From contig JADKHH010000023.1 of NCBI GenBank assembly GCA_016721905.1, positions 1 through 64,000 of the forward strand: a stretch of 64,000 nucleotides of DNA. Reading direction: 5' to 3'. Positions within the stretch are counted from its first letter, which is position 1, and each line of letters begins with the position of its first letter. Below, in pieces: positions 17,447 through 32,400 of the stretch. Under the pieces are notes generated by a model that was not told the origin of the DNA, made no database searches, and saw only the letters and a list, made by a program, of their open reading frames with translations. Made by a program: the position numbers and the translations under genes. The DNA comes from Candidatus Opimibacter skivensis (GTDB lineage Bacteria > Bacteroidota > Bacteroidia > Chitinophagales > Saprospiraceae).

Positions 17447-20400
17447 ATGAGACATCATCATTTTAGCTATTGTAGTAGGTATCAGGTTTTATTGTACAGT
17501 GTGACAACCGTGCTTACTATTTTTTATTTCCAGTCAAGTGTAGCACAGATAAGTCTTGGAGGGGTAGATATTCCCTACACACAGGATTTTAATACGCTTG
17601 CATCGGGTGGTGGTACTGGAAGCAACATGCCATCCAGTTGGGTTTTCCTGGAAACCGGTCCGGGAAGCAATGGCACCTATAGCGTAAATGCAGGAGGTTT
17701 GCCCACAGAAAATACCTACAGCTATGGCACGGGTGCCGATACAGACAGAGCGCTAGGCCAAATAAATACAGCAACATTTTCCACGACATACGGTGCTTCT
17801 TTTATCAATAATACGGGCGTGACCATCACTTCATTGCTCATCCAATATTTCGGCGAGCAATGGCGCCTTGGGGCATTAGGGCGTAACGACATGATCGATT
17901 TTCAATACAGTACCAATGCAACGGCGATCGACAATGGTACGTGGACTGATTTTGACGGACTCGATTTTACCGGACCCATCCAGGCAGGGAGTGTAGGCGC
18001 CCTGGATGGAAATGCACCTGCTAACCGCAGACTCCTCGCTAAGACCATTACAGGACTTTCCATAGCCAATGGCACTACTATATGGATTCGCTGGAATTCA
18101 TTTGAAGCTACCAGCAATGATGACGGCCTTGCAATAGATGATTTTGTATTGACAGCTAATCCTTCATTGCATTACACTGTTAACAATAACGGAGTTTCGC
18201 TCAGCATCACGGATACGGATGGCAATGGTGAAGGGCTCTATGTCACTCAGCAAGGAACGAGCATCCGCTTTTATGCGCCGGGGCGCACATATTCATTAAA
18301 TGCCGGAGCCACAACAGCACTTCCGATCGATGTAGTTATTGCAGGATTGAGTTTTATTGTCATTAATGCTGGTACCGGCAATGATACCATCCATGTAGGC
18401 GCTTTTACCTCCAACCTGCCAGGCTTTACCATCAATGGTGGGATAGGTAATGATGTCGTCAACATGAATGGAGACATCAATTTTATTTCCGGTGCCGCGT
18501 TCAATGCTGATCTGCAAAATGATGATGCATCGCCTGGGGTGGATAAATTCATCGTGGCAGCAAATGCAAATATCGTCTGCGCAGGAACTGGTATTGCCAC
18601 CATAAAGGTGAGCTCAAATGTTGTTCTCAACAGTTTATCCAGTGTAACCACCGCCAATGGAAATCTCACTGTCGAAGCAAACCAGCAGTTTGTTCCTACC
18701 ACAGGTGATTTCGATGGCATTGAAATAATGGCAGATGCATTGCTGCAAGCTACAGCTGCTGGGTCAGTCATAGTTAAAGGTAAAGGAGGTAACACAGGCA
18801 GCTCCAATTTTGGCATTTATATCCATGACGGCGGTGAGATACTCGGCGGAACAAGCGGAACGCTTACCTTAGAAGGAACCGGTGGACCTTGTTCTGGCAG
18901 TAATAATGCAGGTGTCGTTATCACCCAATCGACATCCAGAATAAGTAGTGGAGGTGCTAACGTAGTGATCACTGGTACGGGTAGTGGTGTGGGTTCTTCC
19001 GCAGGCAGCGCTGGTATATTGATGAACTCAAGCGGTGTCATTTCAGCAGGTGGAAATGGCACAGTCACTGTGACCGGAACAGGTGCAGCAATGCCAGGAG
19101 TTAATTTTGGATTGTCGATAGCCAATGACGCAACGATTACATCTAACAATGGCAACGTACTTGTGACAGGTTTCGGAGGTGGTTCCACCGGCAGCAATAA
19201 CTACGGAGTCTATTTGTGGGGTGGAGGGATTATTTCTGCTGGCGGCGTAGGCACTGTAACCGTAAATGGAACAGGTGGCAATTCAACAGGAAACGCAAAT
19301 GATGGTGTAACACTGTACACTGGTGATGCCATGATCACATCATCAGGTGGAGATGTGATGGTGACTGGTCAAGGAGGAGGATCAATGAGCGCAGGAAGCG
19401 GAGTCGGTGTTCATCTGTCGACTGATGTTAGCATTACTGCCGGTGGATTAGGCGATGTGACTGTCACGGGTACCGGTGCGGCGATAAATGGAATTAATAA
19501 CTTCGGCATATTCCTGCAGGAGAGCACGGCTGCTATTACTTCCAATGGAGGAAATGTCACCTTGATAGGTCAGGGGGTGGCAGCGGTAATTCAAGTGGCA
19601 ATTACGGCATCGTAGTCTTTCAGAGTACGGTCAGTGCAGGTGGAACAGGATTAGTTTCATTAACTGGCACAGGCGGCTCATCAAGTGGCGCAAACAATGT
19701 CGGCATCCGCATCAGTGAGGTGAGTGGTACGGTAACGTCAGGTGGTGGAAATATTACACTCACAGGAATTGAGGGAAGCGGACCGGATGGATATGGTATA
19801 TCAGTATTTAGCAGCGGAACAGTGACCACAAACCCCAATGGTGGAAATATCACTTTGATTGGTAATAGTATCAATATTGCAAGTGCTATTGCAACAACCG
19901 GGGCTAACAGTGTGACGATTCGACCTTATACAAGCGGCGTCGATGTTCTCCTCGGACCGGCTACGAATTTGATTGGGGGCCCGCTGCATCTGTCCGATGC
20001 AGAATTGGATTTTGTAACCGCGACATCAATCGCCATTGGTAATGCAACTACTGGAGATATAACGGTATCATCGCCAATCACGCGGGCAGCCTTGACAAAT
20101 ATTAGTTTGTTAAGTAACGATAATGTGACACTTGATGGAGGCAATATAAATTCGAATGGCGGAAATGTATCACTTGATCCAGGTGGATCACCAGATGCTG
20201 TCAAGCCACTGCAGGCAGGCAATGATGCTACCTGTGCTACCCTCACGCTCATTGGTCGGCTTTTAATAAATATTGACGGAACAGTAGCTGATGTTTCTTA
20301 CTCACAAATGCAAGTAGTTGGTGCCGTTCAGCTCAGTAATGCATCCTTGGCCTTTAGTGGTACACATGTTCCACAGCCTGGTGATGTATTTACCATTGTG

Positions 20401-23400
20401 GTCAATGATGGTGCAGATGCAGTCAGCGGAACATTTAGCGGATTACCGCAAGGGAGTTCCATTGTAAACTTCATGGGCAGTGGTCTTCCGGCCACCATTT
20501 CATACATAGGCGGTACTGGAAATGATGTTGTCATTACAGTAAGTGCACCCGACTATCTCATCACCAACGGAGGAGGAATTTTATCACTCGTTGATTTTGC
20601 AGGTAATGGCGAAACTTTGTCTATCAGTGAAAACGCAACGAACATCAGGTTCGATGTACTCACGCGGACCTACAGTTTAAACGGAGGTGCGGTCACTAAT
20701 TTTCCCATTGATATTGCCATTGCAGGACTGACATCAATTACAGCGGATGCGGCAGTTGGAAATGATATCATCAACGTAGAAGCATTTGTTACATCACTTC
20801 CTTCCTTGACATTGAATGGAGGAACAGGTGATGAAACAATTAATTTTAATGGTGATATCACGTTCGTCGCCAACTCATCGCTCAATGTCGATTTGCAAAA
20901 TGATGATGCTATACCCGGAATCGACCAGGTAGCTTTTGCATCAGGTGCTGTCCTGGCGTTGACAGGAAACGGTAGTGCAACACTTAAGGTCAGCAGAAAC
21001 ATCACGATGGCGAGCGCATCGGGCATAACAACTGTCAACGGTACTTTGACCGTAGAAGCGAACCAGCAAGCCACACCAACGGCCGGAACTTTCCAGGGAA
21101 TCAATATGGCTTCTAATAGCCTGATCCAGGCAACAGGTAGCGGCGTGGTAACGGTGAAAGGAAAGGGAGGTAACAGTGGCGGAAGTCAACGTGGAATTGA
21201 GAGTTCAAATGGCGACATTATCGGCGGTACGTCAGGGACTATGATCATCGAAGGTATTGGAGGAGCAGCCAGTACCAATGGAAGCCATGATGGTATACGG
21301 CTGTTCTCGGGTGGAGCTATCTCAAGCAGCGGTGCCCATATTTTGATAACAGGAACAGCAGGTGGAACAGTTGCAACAACCTCTAATATAGGAGTGAATG
21401 TAAGTACCAATGGAGTCGTCGCTGCAGCTGGCACAGGAACTGTGACCATTACAGCAAATGGTGGCGTTGCAACAGGAGTCAATCAATTTGGTTTCGCCAT
21501 GGGAACAGGTTCATCTATTTCGACCAGCAGTGGTAATATAATTATCAATGGATTTGGTGGAGATCTTTCATCAGCAAGCAGTGCGCATGGTGTATCGATC
21601 AGTGGAGGCACCATCATAGCAGGCGGAGCAGGTACTGTGTTTTTGCATGGAGAAGGTGGAAAGGCAGGTACATCCAGTGATGGAGTCAACATGACCACCT
21701 CACCTGCGAAAATCACATCGAATGGAGGCACTGTAACAGTAACCGGCCTAGGTGGAGGTGCAGGAGCATCTGCGAGCTGCAGCGGGGTAGCTGTTCTGAC
21801 CGGTGCACAAATCTCAGCAGGTGGTTCGGGCATTGTAGTAGTACAGGGCACAGGTGGTTTGGGCATTGGAGCTTTAAATTATGGTGTGGAAGTATCAGGG
21901 GTCGGAGCACTTATAACTTCCAATGGTGGTGCGGTACAGGTAACAGGAAACGGCGGAACTTTGGGCACAGTCACAGGCAATAATCATGGAGTCCTCGTTG
22001 ATAATAGTGGAAAAATCAGAGCGGCCGGCACAGGTGCTACGACGGTAACCGGATTCGGTGGGGGCACTAATGCGACCTTAAGTAATTATGGCGTGTTATT
22101 GAACAACAGTGGCGAAATTTCATCAACGGGTACAGGACATGTCATCATCAATGGAACGGGAGGATCTGGGTCCGGTAATTTGAATGGTGGGGTTGCGCTC
22201 TCCAACAGTGGGATTATTTCTTCCTCCGGTGGTAACGTAACCATCACGGGTCTGGGTGGAGGATCAGGCACAGGATCACAAAATTACGGTGTGTATACAT
22301 TGTCCCTGGGCAGCATTTCAGCAGGGGGCTCCGGTACAGTTACCGTGAATGGAACAGGAGGTGCTACTGCAGGTAATTTCAATTATGGAGTGGTGATGTC
22401 TGCCGGAGGTGGTATTACATCATCAGGTGGAAATGTTAGTGTTAACGGACAAGGTGGTGGCGCAGGAAGTTCACAAGTCAATATTGGTGTTGATGTACAC
22501 CAAGGTGGGTACATCACTGCAGGGGGCACTGGAAATGTTATAGTCAATGGTATAGGTGGCAACACATCGGGTGATGGTAATACTGGTGTGTTCGTGTGGC
22601 TTGATGGATCATACATCACATCTTCCGGAGGTGATGTCACTGTTACAGGCACAGGCGGCGGCGGAGGCGGCAGCTCCGGGAATAGCACAGGAGTGTATGT
22701 TGCTAATGGCGAAATATCAGCAGCAGTTAATGGCGATGTCAATATCTCAGGCTCTGGTTCTTCAGCATCTGGTATCAATAATCATGGTGTGCTTATCGAA
22801 GGCAGTACAGCATTAATTACCTCAGGTGGTGGTCCAATAGTCATTACGGGTCATGCAGGAGGCAATGCAGCCTCCCTTGGTATAAACACCATCGATCTTT
22901 CTCAGATCAGTACCGCGATTGATGGGGGCTCAGTGCATTTGATAGCAAACAGCATGAATCTGGGAGCACAGATCATCGCCGATCCCGCATATTTTGTTTG
23001 GTTGTCACCTTTTACAAATGCAATGGACATTAACCTGGGCACTGCCGGTGATGTCAATACTGGTCCATTAAATCTAACGGATCAGGAATTGGATTCGATT
23101 TCAACCACTTACCTGGTCATTGGCAGTGCTACTGCCGGTGACATAACTACAACAGCAGATATTACACGCACCACTTCCACGATCATAGGCCTTCAAAGCA
23201 CAGATGATGTCCTCATCAGCGGAGGATTGATCAATACGGGTGGTGGCAATCTTACCATTTTTACCGGCTCATCCCCTGATGCTATGTATCCGCTCAAGGC
23301 TGGTTCCGATGTGATCTGCAGTGCCTTCTATCCGATCGGACAAATAGAATTTGATATCGATGGAATAGTGGCCGATGTCAGCTACACACAAATGAATGTC

Positions 23401-26400
23401 ACTGGTGGCATCAATCTAGAAGATGCATCACTGCTATTGACAGGTTCACATGTTCCGCAAGCGGGTCAATCATTTCTCATCATCAACAATGACGGCGCAG
23501 ATGCAATTCAGAACACATTTGTAGGGCTGGCCGAAGGAGCAACGATTACTTCATTCCTTGGAGGAGTTTATCCAGCCACCATCAGTTATGTCGGCGGCAC
23601 TGGCAACGATGTCGTCATCACAGTCGCTTCGCCACATTATTTATTATCCACCACTGGCAATCAAATCGTATTCACGGATGTCGCAGGTAATGGTGAAACC
23701 ATCACAATGAATCAATCAGGCTTGAATAATGTGGAGTTTGTTGTACCAGGACGTAACTATAGTTTGAACGGAGGCGCAATTACAGCATTACCTGTTGTGG
23801 CAGATTTGCAATCCATGAATATGGTCACAATCAATGCTGGCGTTGGTAATGATGACATCATTGTAAATGCATTTACGGCGACGATGTGCCACCTGACGCT
23901 CAATGGCGGCGTAGGTAATGATGTCGTGACGATGAATGGGGATATTGTATTTGGCACCAATGCCAATCTTAATATCGATTTACAAAACGATGATCCGATA
24001 CCTGGGGTAGACAGAATCCATCTAAGTGCCAATACAAATCTTCCATTGGTTGCCCTTGGCATCGCCACGTTTAAATGCAGCCGCAACATCAATTTTAATG
24101 CAGGGTCAAGTTTGACGACCGTAAATGGTAATCTCACCCTGGAAGCCAATCAACAAGCAACACCTACAACCGGTACATTTTCTGGAATCTATTTAGCCGA
24201 TAATAGCCTTGTTGAAGTGACAGGGGCTGGTACACTGGATGTAAAAGGAAAAGGTGGAACAACAAGCAATGCGCAGATCGGTGTTTATTTATACAATGCT
24301 GCTATACTTCGTGGAGGTACATCCGGCAATCATTTTGTAAGTGGTACTGGTGGTGCCACAACGAGCAATGACAACCGTGGCATACAAGTGCAATTGAACG
24401 GAATCATCACCACAAATGGTGGAAACCTCTTCATCTATGCACAAGGAGGAGGCACTAATGCTTCAGCGCATAATCATGGCATTCACCTTGTGCAATCCGG
24501 CGTCATCAGCGCGGGTGGTATGGGCAATGTAACCATTAATACGTTTGGTGGATTATCAACTGGTATACGCAATCACGGTATACATGTATACAATGCGGGA
24601 TCAATGATCACATCTGGTGGAGGCAATGTGTATGTATTTGGACAATCTGGTGGTACAGGTAATTCATCCTATAATCATGGTGTCTTTGTAGAAGATTTTG
24701 CAACCATTACCGCAGGGGGTTTGGGTACCGTCACAGTAGAAGGAACCGGAGGTGCTGCTACGGGGGATAGAAATGATGGCGTGATATGCTATCAGCCAGG
24801 TGCTACAATCACTTCAGGAGGTGGAGATGTAATTGTCAACGGATTAGGGGGTGGGACGGCTGCTTCAAATTTTAACTACGGTGTCATGTTGGATAACGGT
24901 GGAATAATTACAGCTGGTGGGGTGGGTGACCTTCACGTTAATGGTACAGGTGGTGCTTCTAATGGCTCGCGCAACGTAGGCGTTTTAGTTTTCCTGCAAA
25001 ATTCATCCATTACTTCCTCTGGAGGAAATGTTACAGTGACAGGCATTGGTGGTGGTATACTCGGAAATTTCCAAATAGGTGTCAATGTAAAAGACGGTGC
25101 GACGATCACCGCAGGGGGAGCTGGCCAGGTTAGTGTGACAGGAACTGGTGGATTAACTACAGGGGGTTCAAATTATGGAGTATTTGTGCAGGAAGCTAAT
25201 GCAACGATCACCTCTTCTGGCGGCAATGTTACTGTGACGGGATTGGGAGGAGGTAATGTTAATAGTGGATTGAATATTGGTGTTCTGGTGAACTCGTCAG
25301 GTAAAATTACAGCCGGGGGTAATGGGGATGTTCATGTGACAGGGGATGGAGGAGTACTAGGTGTCCTCAATACAGGTATACAGGTGTCTGGCACTGGATC
25401 CACTATCTTTTCTGAAGTTGGAGATATCTTCATCACAGCCAACGGTGGAGGAAATTCAACAACACCTTCATTCGGACTTGAAGTCTCTCAGGCAGGCAAG
25501 ATCACGTCGACAAACAGTGCAAACATCACCATCATTGCCAATGGCGGACTCTCAAACGCTGCTTCAAATCAATATGGATTCTATCTGGAAGGACCTGTAT
25601 CGGAAGTGACGTCTGTGGATGGGGTAATATCAATTACGTCGAATGGCGGACCAAATTCAACCGGTTTCTCTCCAGGTATTCTTATGAATCAGGGTGATAT
25701 TAAATCCACCGGACTTGGAGACGTCATCATTGAGGCTAACGGAAGCACAGGCACGGGCAATGCAAATCAAGGAATATTCGCTGTCAATGCAATGATTAAA
25801 AGCCATGATGGAGATATCAATCTGACAGCCACTGGCGGAGGATCATTAAATGCAGCACAGAATGCAGGACTTTTTTTTGATGATGGAAGTTCGATAGTTT
25901 CTGATGGCATTGGTAATATTTTAATCAATGCCAATGGAGGGAACACCAATGGTGGCAGTAACGCAGGTATAGTGATGAGTGGTACATCAGGTGGTATTTT
26001 TACAGCATCGGGCAATATTGATATCATGGCAACAGGTCATGGGGCTGGCACAGGAGCCGGTAATGCTGGATTGACGTTAAGTACCGGCGCCAGTATCGCT
26101 GCAGCAGGTATGGGAAATATTTCCATCACCGGTACTGGAGGCCAGGGTACAAATTCCAGTCATTTTGGTGTAGCAGTTAGTGGCACTGAATCGGTCATTG
26201 CTACACTCCATGGAAATATAAATGTTACAGGTATTGGCGGAGGTGAAGGCACAACGGGTAATCAGCATGGCGTTTATTTATATTCGGGAGCACGGATTTT
26301 TTCCATTGGAAATGGCGATGTCATTGTAGAAGGTAGTGGCGGCGGGGGAGCCGGTTCGGACTTCAATTTTGGGGTTTTACTAAGTTTTGAAAATGCATCT

Positions 26401-29400
26401 ATATCTTCTTCAAACGGCAATGTAACGGTCACTGGATTTGGTGGAGGCAGCGGCACGACTTCAGATAATAATTATGGTGTTTACCTTTTTTACAATTCAA
26501 ATATATTTTGCGGCCAGGGAGGCATCCTGGGCATTCAGGGTACAGGCGGTCAAGGTATTGGATTTGGAAATGTTGGTGTAGGTATGACCACAGGACAAAC
26601 ACAAATTACCGGCGGAGGCCCGGTAATCATCAACGGTATTGAAGGTGGAGGTGCAACATCCTTCGGACTTCTTTTTGATGCTGATGCCACTATCACTACC
26701 GATTCTTTAGGGGGCAACATCACGTTAGTGGCCAACAGCATTTATAATTTTGGTACAATTGAAACCCCGGATTCGAATATGGTCACGATCCGACCTCATA
26801 CAGCAGGTGTTACTATTCACGCTGGTGTAATGAGTGAAATAGCAGGCGGGCCATTGATGTTAAGTGATGCAGAATTGGATCTCATCCAGACCGGCCATCT
26901 CAAGATCGGTAGTGTACAAACAGATAGCATCAAGGTGTTTTCAGACATCACCAGGATAGATACCCTGGACATCACCCTGTTGGCAGGTGGAAATATTGTT
27001 TTAGACACAGGAGCTATCGTCATGAGCAGTGGTAATCTGTTACTTGATTGCGGCCCATCCCCCAACGCGATCATACCACTCACCTATGGAACAGAAATCG
27101 AAACAGACACGCTCTCTTTTGGTAGTGATCTTCTATTTAATATAGCTGGAATAATTCCTGACTCATTGCACGATCAGCTCCACGTCAATGGTGTGATCAA
27201 TCTCACAGGTGTTGACCTCAAAGTAGCAGGCAGTTATTTTCCAACTTTTGCAGACACCTTCATGATCATCAATAATGATAGTACTGATGCGATCATCGGT
27301 ACCTTCACAGGATTGCCTGAAGGTGGTACGATTGCTAATTTCTTAGGCACGATGCTGTCAGCCACGATTTCCTATACAGGAGGTGATGGCAACGATGTGG
27401 TGATTAGTTTGATAGCTCCACATTACCTCATCACCGATACAGGAGGTCATCTCGAAGTCACTGACCTCGCAGGCAACGGAGAAACACTTACAGTGAGTGA
27501 GATGACAGGCAATATGCGTTTCAGTGTTCCAGGGAGAAACTATAGCTATAATTTCAATTCGATTACCGCCTTGCCTTTGGATGTTTCACTTGCAGGCATT
27601 GATTCCATCACCATCAATACACGGGGTGGTAACGATATCCTCCTGATCAACAGCTTTGTTCAACAACTGCCCGGGTTGACTATTAATGGTGGTATCGGAA
27701 ATGATATTATTTCTTTCAATGGTGACATCACTTTTCAGGCAGATGCAGATCTACATATCGATTTGCAGGATGATGCTCCAGCACCAGGAACAGACCAGAT
27801 TAATGTTTCGAACAATACGAATTTGATTTTATCAGGTCAGGGAGATATCGTGATGAAAGTGAGCCGGAGTATTGTAGTCAATCCAGGCGCTTCACTGCTG
27901 ACCGTGAACGGAGATATCCTGATGGAAGCCAATAATCAGATGGTGCCAACCGCTGAAAATTTTTCTGGTATTTCTATTCTCAATGCTATCATTGAAATCA
28001 CCGGTACTGGTCAAATGAGCATGAATGGAAAGGCTGGTGCTACAACTGGAAGTAATCATGGAATCCGGGTAGAATCCGGTGGAGATATTATCGCGGGTAC
28101 TTCGGGACAGATGATGTTGGAAGGTACGGGCGGTAATAGCTCTAGTGGCAATGCACACGGGATCAATGTCAATGGAGCTGGGAGTACGATTTCTTCGCAT
28201 GGTGCTGATGTAGTACTATCAGGTTTCGGAGGTGGCACAGCATCCGGAGATGCCAATAGTGGTGTGGATGTCAATATGTCAGCCCTAATATCTGCAGGAG
28301 GATCCGGTCTTGTGATTGTCCAGGGAACAGGTGGTAATAGTGCGGGTTCAAATAATAACGGTGTGCGGGTTATTTCCGGCGGCATGATTACTTCTTCCGG
28401 AAATGATGTGACGGTTACAGGTATTGGAAAGGGTACTTCAAATGCCAGTAGCAGTAATGGTGTGAGTATTCTTCTTGGTGGCATGATTACAGCCGGAAAT
28501 ATGGGGGTCGTCACTGTCAACGGAACAGGAGGAGTTGGCACAGGCAATGCAAATAGTGGTATCCAAATCAATGGTGCTGGGTCTGCTATTCAATCATCAG
28601 GCGGTGATGTATTCGTGACAGGCGCAGGAGGAGGTACAGGAACGTCTTCAGTCGATATGGGAATAAGTATTACTGGCAGTGGCAAAATAGCACCCGGAGG
28701 CATGGGAGATCTTTTCATTGAAGGTACTGGCGGACTTGTATCCGGGTCATCCAACTATGGTGTCAATATCGCACAGGCCGGCTCACTAATCACTTCCAAT
28801 GGGGGTAATGTAAATATCCTTGCAAATGGTGGTGGAGTCAATGCATCATCATTTAACCTTGGGCTAGCCGTCCAGGCGGCAACTCTTTCAGCAGGAGGTA
28901 CAGGAACGGTGTATGTAGAAGGCTATGGAGGAACATCTTCGGGAGGCACAAATCATGGTGTCTATGTGCGAAATCCACAATCGTTAATCACATCTTCAGG
29001 TGGAGATGTTGATGTAGCAGGATATGGGATGGGAACAGGACAAGCCAATGTCGGCGTAGTGATGGACGTCGAAGGGGTTATCACCGCAGGTAACCTCGGG
29101 GATGTGACTGTGACAGGTATTTCTTCGCCAACAGGAAGTAATCTCAATCGCGGAATATATTTGTCAGGGCTGAATACAAAAATCACATCGGAAGGCGGAA
29201 ATGTAACAGTCGTAGGCCAAGGGACAGGAACTGGAACCGCTGGGAGCAGCAATGGTTTGCTATTGGTGACTCAAGGGATGATCACTGCCGGAGGTTCGGG
29301 TACTGTATCCGTGACTGGCACAGGTGGTGGTGGTACAGGAGCAAATAACAGCGGCATCTCAATCCAGAATGCAAACACTACAATAACATCTTCAGGCGGA

Positions 29401-32400
29401 AATGTAGTTGTGACTGGTCTCGGTGGTGGTATGTCAACCTCAAGTTCAAACTATGGCGTGGAAATGATGTCAGGCAGTATCTTGACATCGGGAGCTAATG
29501 GTACGCTGGATGTCATCGGCACAGGTGGTGCAACTTCAGGCAATGCAAATCTTGGGATAGTTCTCACAGGAAATAACACAAGAATCACCTCATCAGGCGG
29601 AGATATAAACGTGACTGGTACTGGAGGGGGCTCCGGGACATCCGGGTCCAATAATGGTGTTTACGTTTTAAATGCAGCAAAGATATTTCCTGGCGGAAAT
29701 GGTCATGCCGTAATCCAGGGTCAGGGAGGAACTGCCAGCGGGGCGAGCAATTCCGGTGTTTATCTGACAGGTGCAGGTTCACAAATTACTTCTACAAATG
29801 GAGATGTCACTGTGACCGGCACAGGAGGTGGTTCAATGGGATCCGCAATGAACTCTGGTGTACTGGTAGATGCAAGTGCTTCGATAGGTGCCAGCGGTAT
29901 CGGTAATACCACTATCACGGGCCAGGGAGGCAACACGACAGGCAATAGCAACTATGGAGTTTTTGTAAGTAACGGAAATGCTATGATTACAGCATCACAA
30001 GGTGATATCAATATAATGGGCCAGGGAGGCGGCAATGGAACATCCGGAATTAATTTCGGTGTGAACATCTCCACACAGGGAATTGTCGATGCAAACGGTT
30101 CAGGCAACATCTTTATCTCAGGTTCAGGAGGTATTTCCTCAGGTGCATCAAATGTTGGCATTGCACTTGGAGGACCTGGAGCATCTGTGCTCTCAGATAC
30201 CGGAAATATCACCTTGATTGGAGAGGAGGGCGGTGGATCATCTGGCCTTGGCTTTTTGATGGCCGCAGGAACAACAGTTTCCTCTGTGGCAGGGGGTATC
30301 AAAGTGTCTGCCAATACAGTGGATATTTTTGGGAATATACAAGCCTCGTCTCTTGATACAACACAACTCTTCCCGTATGATGCCGGTATTCGCATCGAAC
30401 TCTCAAATGGTGCTAACGTAATAGGTGGACCACTTCGTCTCAGTGATACCAAATTGGACATGATTTCAACTGGTGTCTTGACCATTGGTCATCCCACCTG
30501 TGACACCATTTCAGTAGAGATACCGGTTACGCGCAGCACCACAACAGATGTATATCTCATCACCGGTGGCGATGTCATTTTTAATCCAGGCACCATCAAC
30601 ACAAACGGAGGTAATCTTTTATTAGATCCCGGTCCGAGTCCTATGGCCGTAAAACCCATAACATCCGGATTGGAAATCACTGTAGATACGCTATCATTCG
30701 GAAGCGATCTCGCCATTGTAATCAATGGTCCGTTGGTGGATGTGCAGTATCATCAACTGCATGTCAATGGTACCATCGATCTCACAGGTGTAGATTTGGT
30801 TTTGAGTGGAGGGTATACGCCTTTGGAAACAGACTCCTTTGTCATCGTCAACAATGATGCGATGGATATGATCATCGGTACATTCAATGGACTGGCAGAA
30901 GGAGATACCATTTTCGATGTATTAGGGGATACATTGGATGCTACCATCACTTATGTTGGAGGAGATGGCAATGATGTCGTCATTCGTATGATACAACCAT
31001 GTATGAGTCCATCAGATGTGGTGATCATTGCTTCAGCCGACACCGCATGTATCGGAACAATAATCACACTCGAACTCGCAAGCGGAAACCTGGGTGGTGC
31101 TACAGAATGGCAGTGGTATAGCAATGGCTGCGGAACAAATCCAGAAGGAACAGGAACATCGATCATGGTGACCCCCAATGATACCACCACATACTATGTC
31201 CGGGGTGAAGGAGGTTGTGTCATCAATAATGAGTGTGTTTCAAAGACGATTGTGATTCATCCATTTCCGGATGCAACCATCTACCAGGAATTTCCTGATA
31301 CATGCTATTACACAGATCGGTTGTTCAGACCCGACAGTCCGGAGATACCCGGAGCAACCTACAATTGGGATTTCGGGCCTACAGCCATACCCACATCAGC
31401 TACGGGTTATGGACCACACATCGTGTACTACACTGTTCCGGGAGTGAAGTATGTCGAATTGGTCATACATCCGAATGCAGATGGAGCACAATGTGCTGAT
31501 AGCTCAACAGTGGCTTTTACCATTTTCAATTGCCCGGGACAACTTGTAGGCGATGTGATGTCTGAGGCAGGCAGTCCTATCGCCAATGTAAATGTCCGGC
31601 TCTTCGCCGATACGGATACGAATGGCATTGCAGATAACAATATGGCTATCAGAAGCGTATTCACTACTTCTTTAGGGTTGTTTGCTATGGCCTCACTGAC
31701 TCCGGGGCATTATGTCCTTGTGCAAACACAACCGGCAGGATGGGTAAGCTTTGACGACCAGGACACTTCGGATGATGGAGATGTGGTCACCAATTCAGAT
31801 TCGCTGGATAATATCATCCCGCTCACGATCATTCCGCGCGAAGAAGACAGGGATAACAAATATGTAGAAAGGCCGGCACCCGGCACGATCACTGGTGTAG
31901 TATTCCAGGATTTTGATCTTGATCAGTTTCCGGATGCGGGTGAAGGTTTGAATGGTATAACCGTCCAGTTATTTAAGGATGCCAATACAAATGGCGTAGC
32001 TGATACCATTGTACCCTTGGCCACGATGGTGACAGCAGGCAATGGAAATTATTCATTTCCAAACATTCCTGTCGGGCATTATGTATTGGTGGAGAATCAA
32101 GATCCGGGATTCATCTCCATCAAGGATTTTGATGCCAGCAATGACGCTGATGTGGTGCCTAATACCAACATGACCAATGATACACTGCCAGTGACACTGA
32201 CCAACGGAGAAACGGATGCACATAATTATTTTATCGATGTACCATCCTGTGGTATTGTAGTGACCAATACACTCGATGACGGGCCGGGTTCATTCAGGCA
32301 AGCATTGGCCTGTGCAGGGGTAGGAGACACCATACATTTTCTTCCGGCACTATCTGGTATGACAATTGAGATCATCTCAGATCCGTTGATGCTCACGTCG

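Noticed and set aside
18800..30300. Regularly spaced repeats that could suggest a CRISPR array
   Set aside because: The repeats are in-frame coding units of about 100 and 200 bases with no unique spacers, and no cas genes are present.
18271..30725. Many long proline- and valine-rich frames on the minus strand opposite the giant gene
   Set aside because: They mirror the glycine/threonine/asparagine codons of the repeats on the other strand, have no starts or signals of their own and repeat with the same period.
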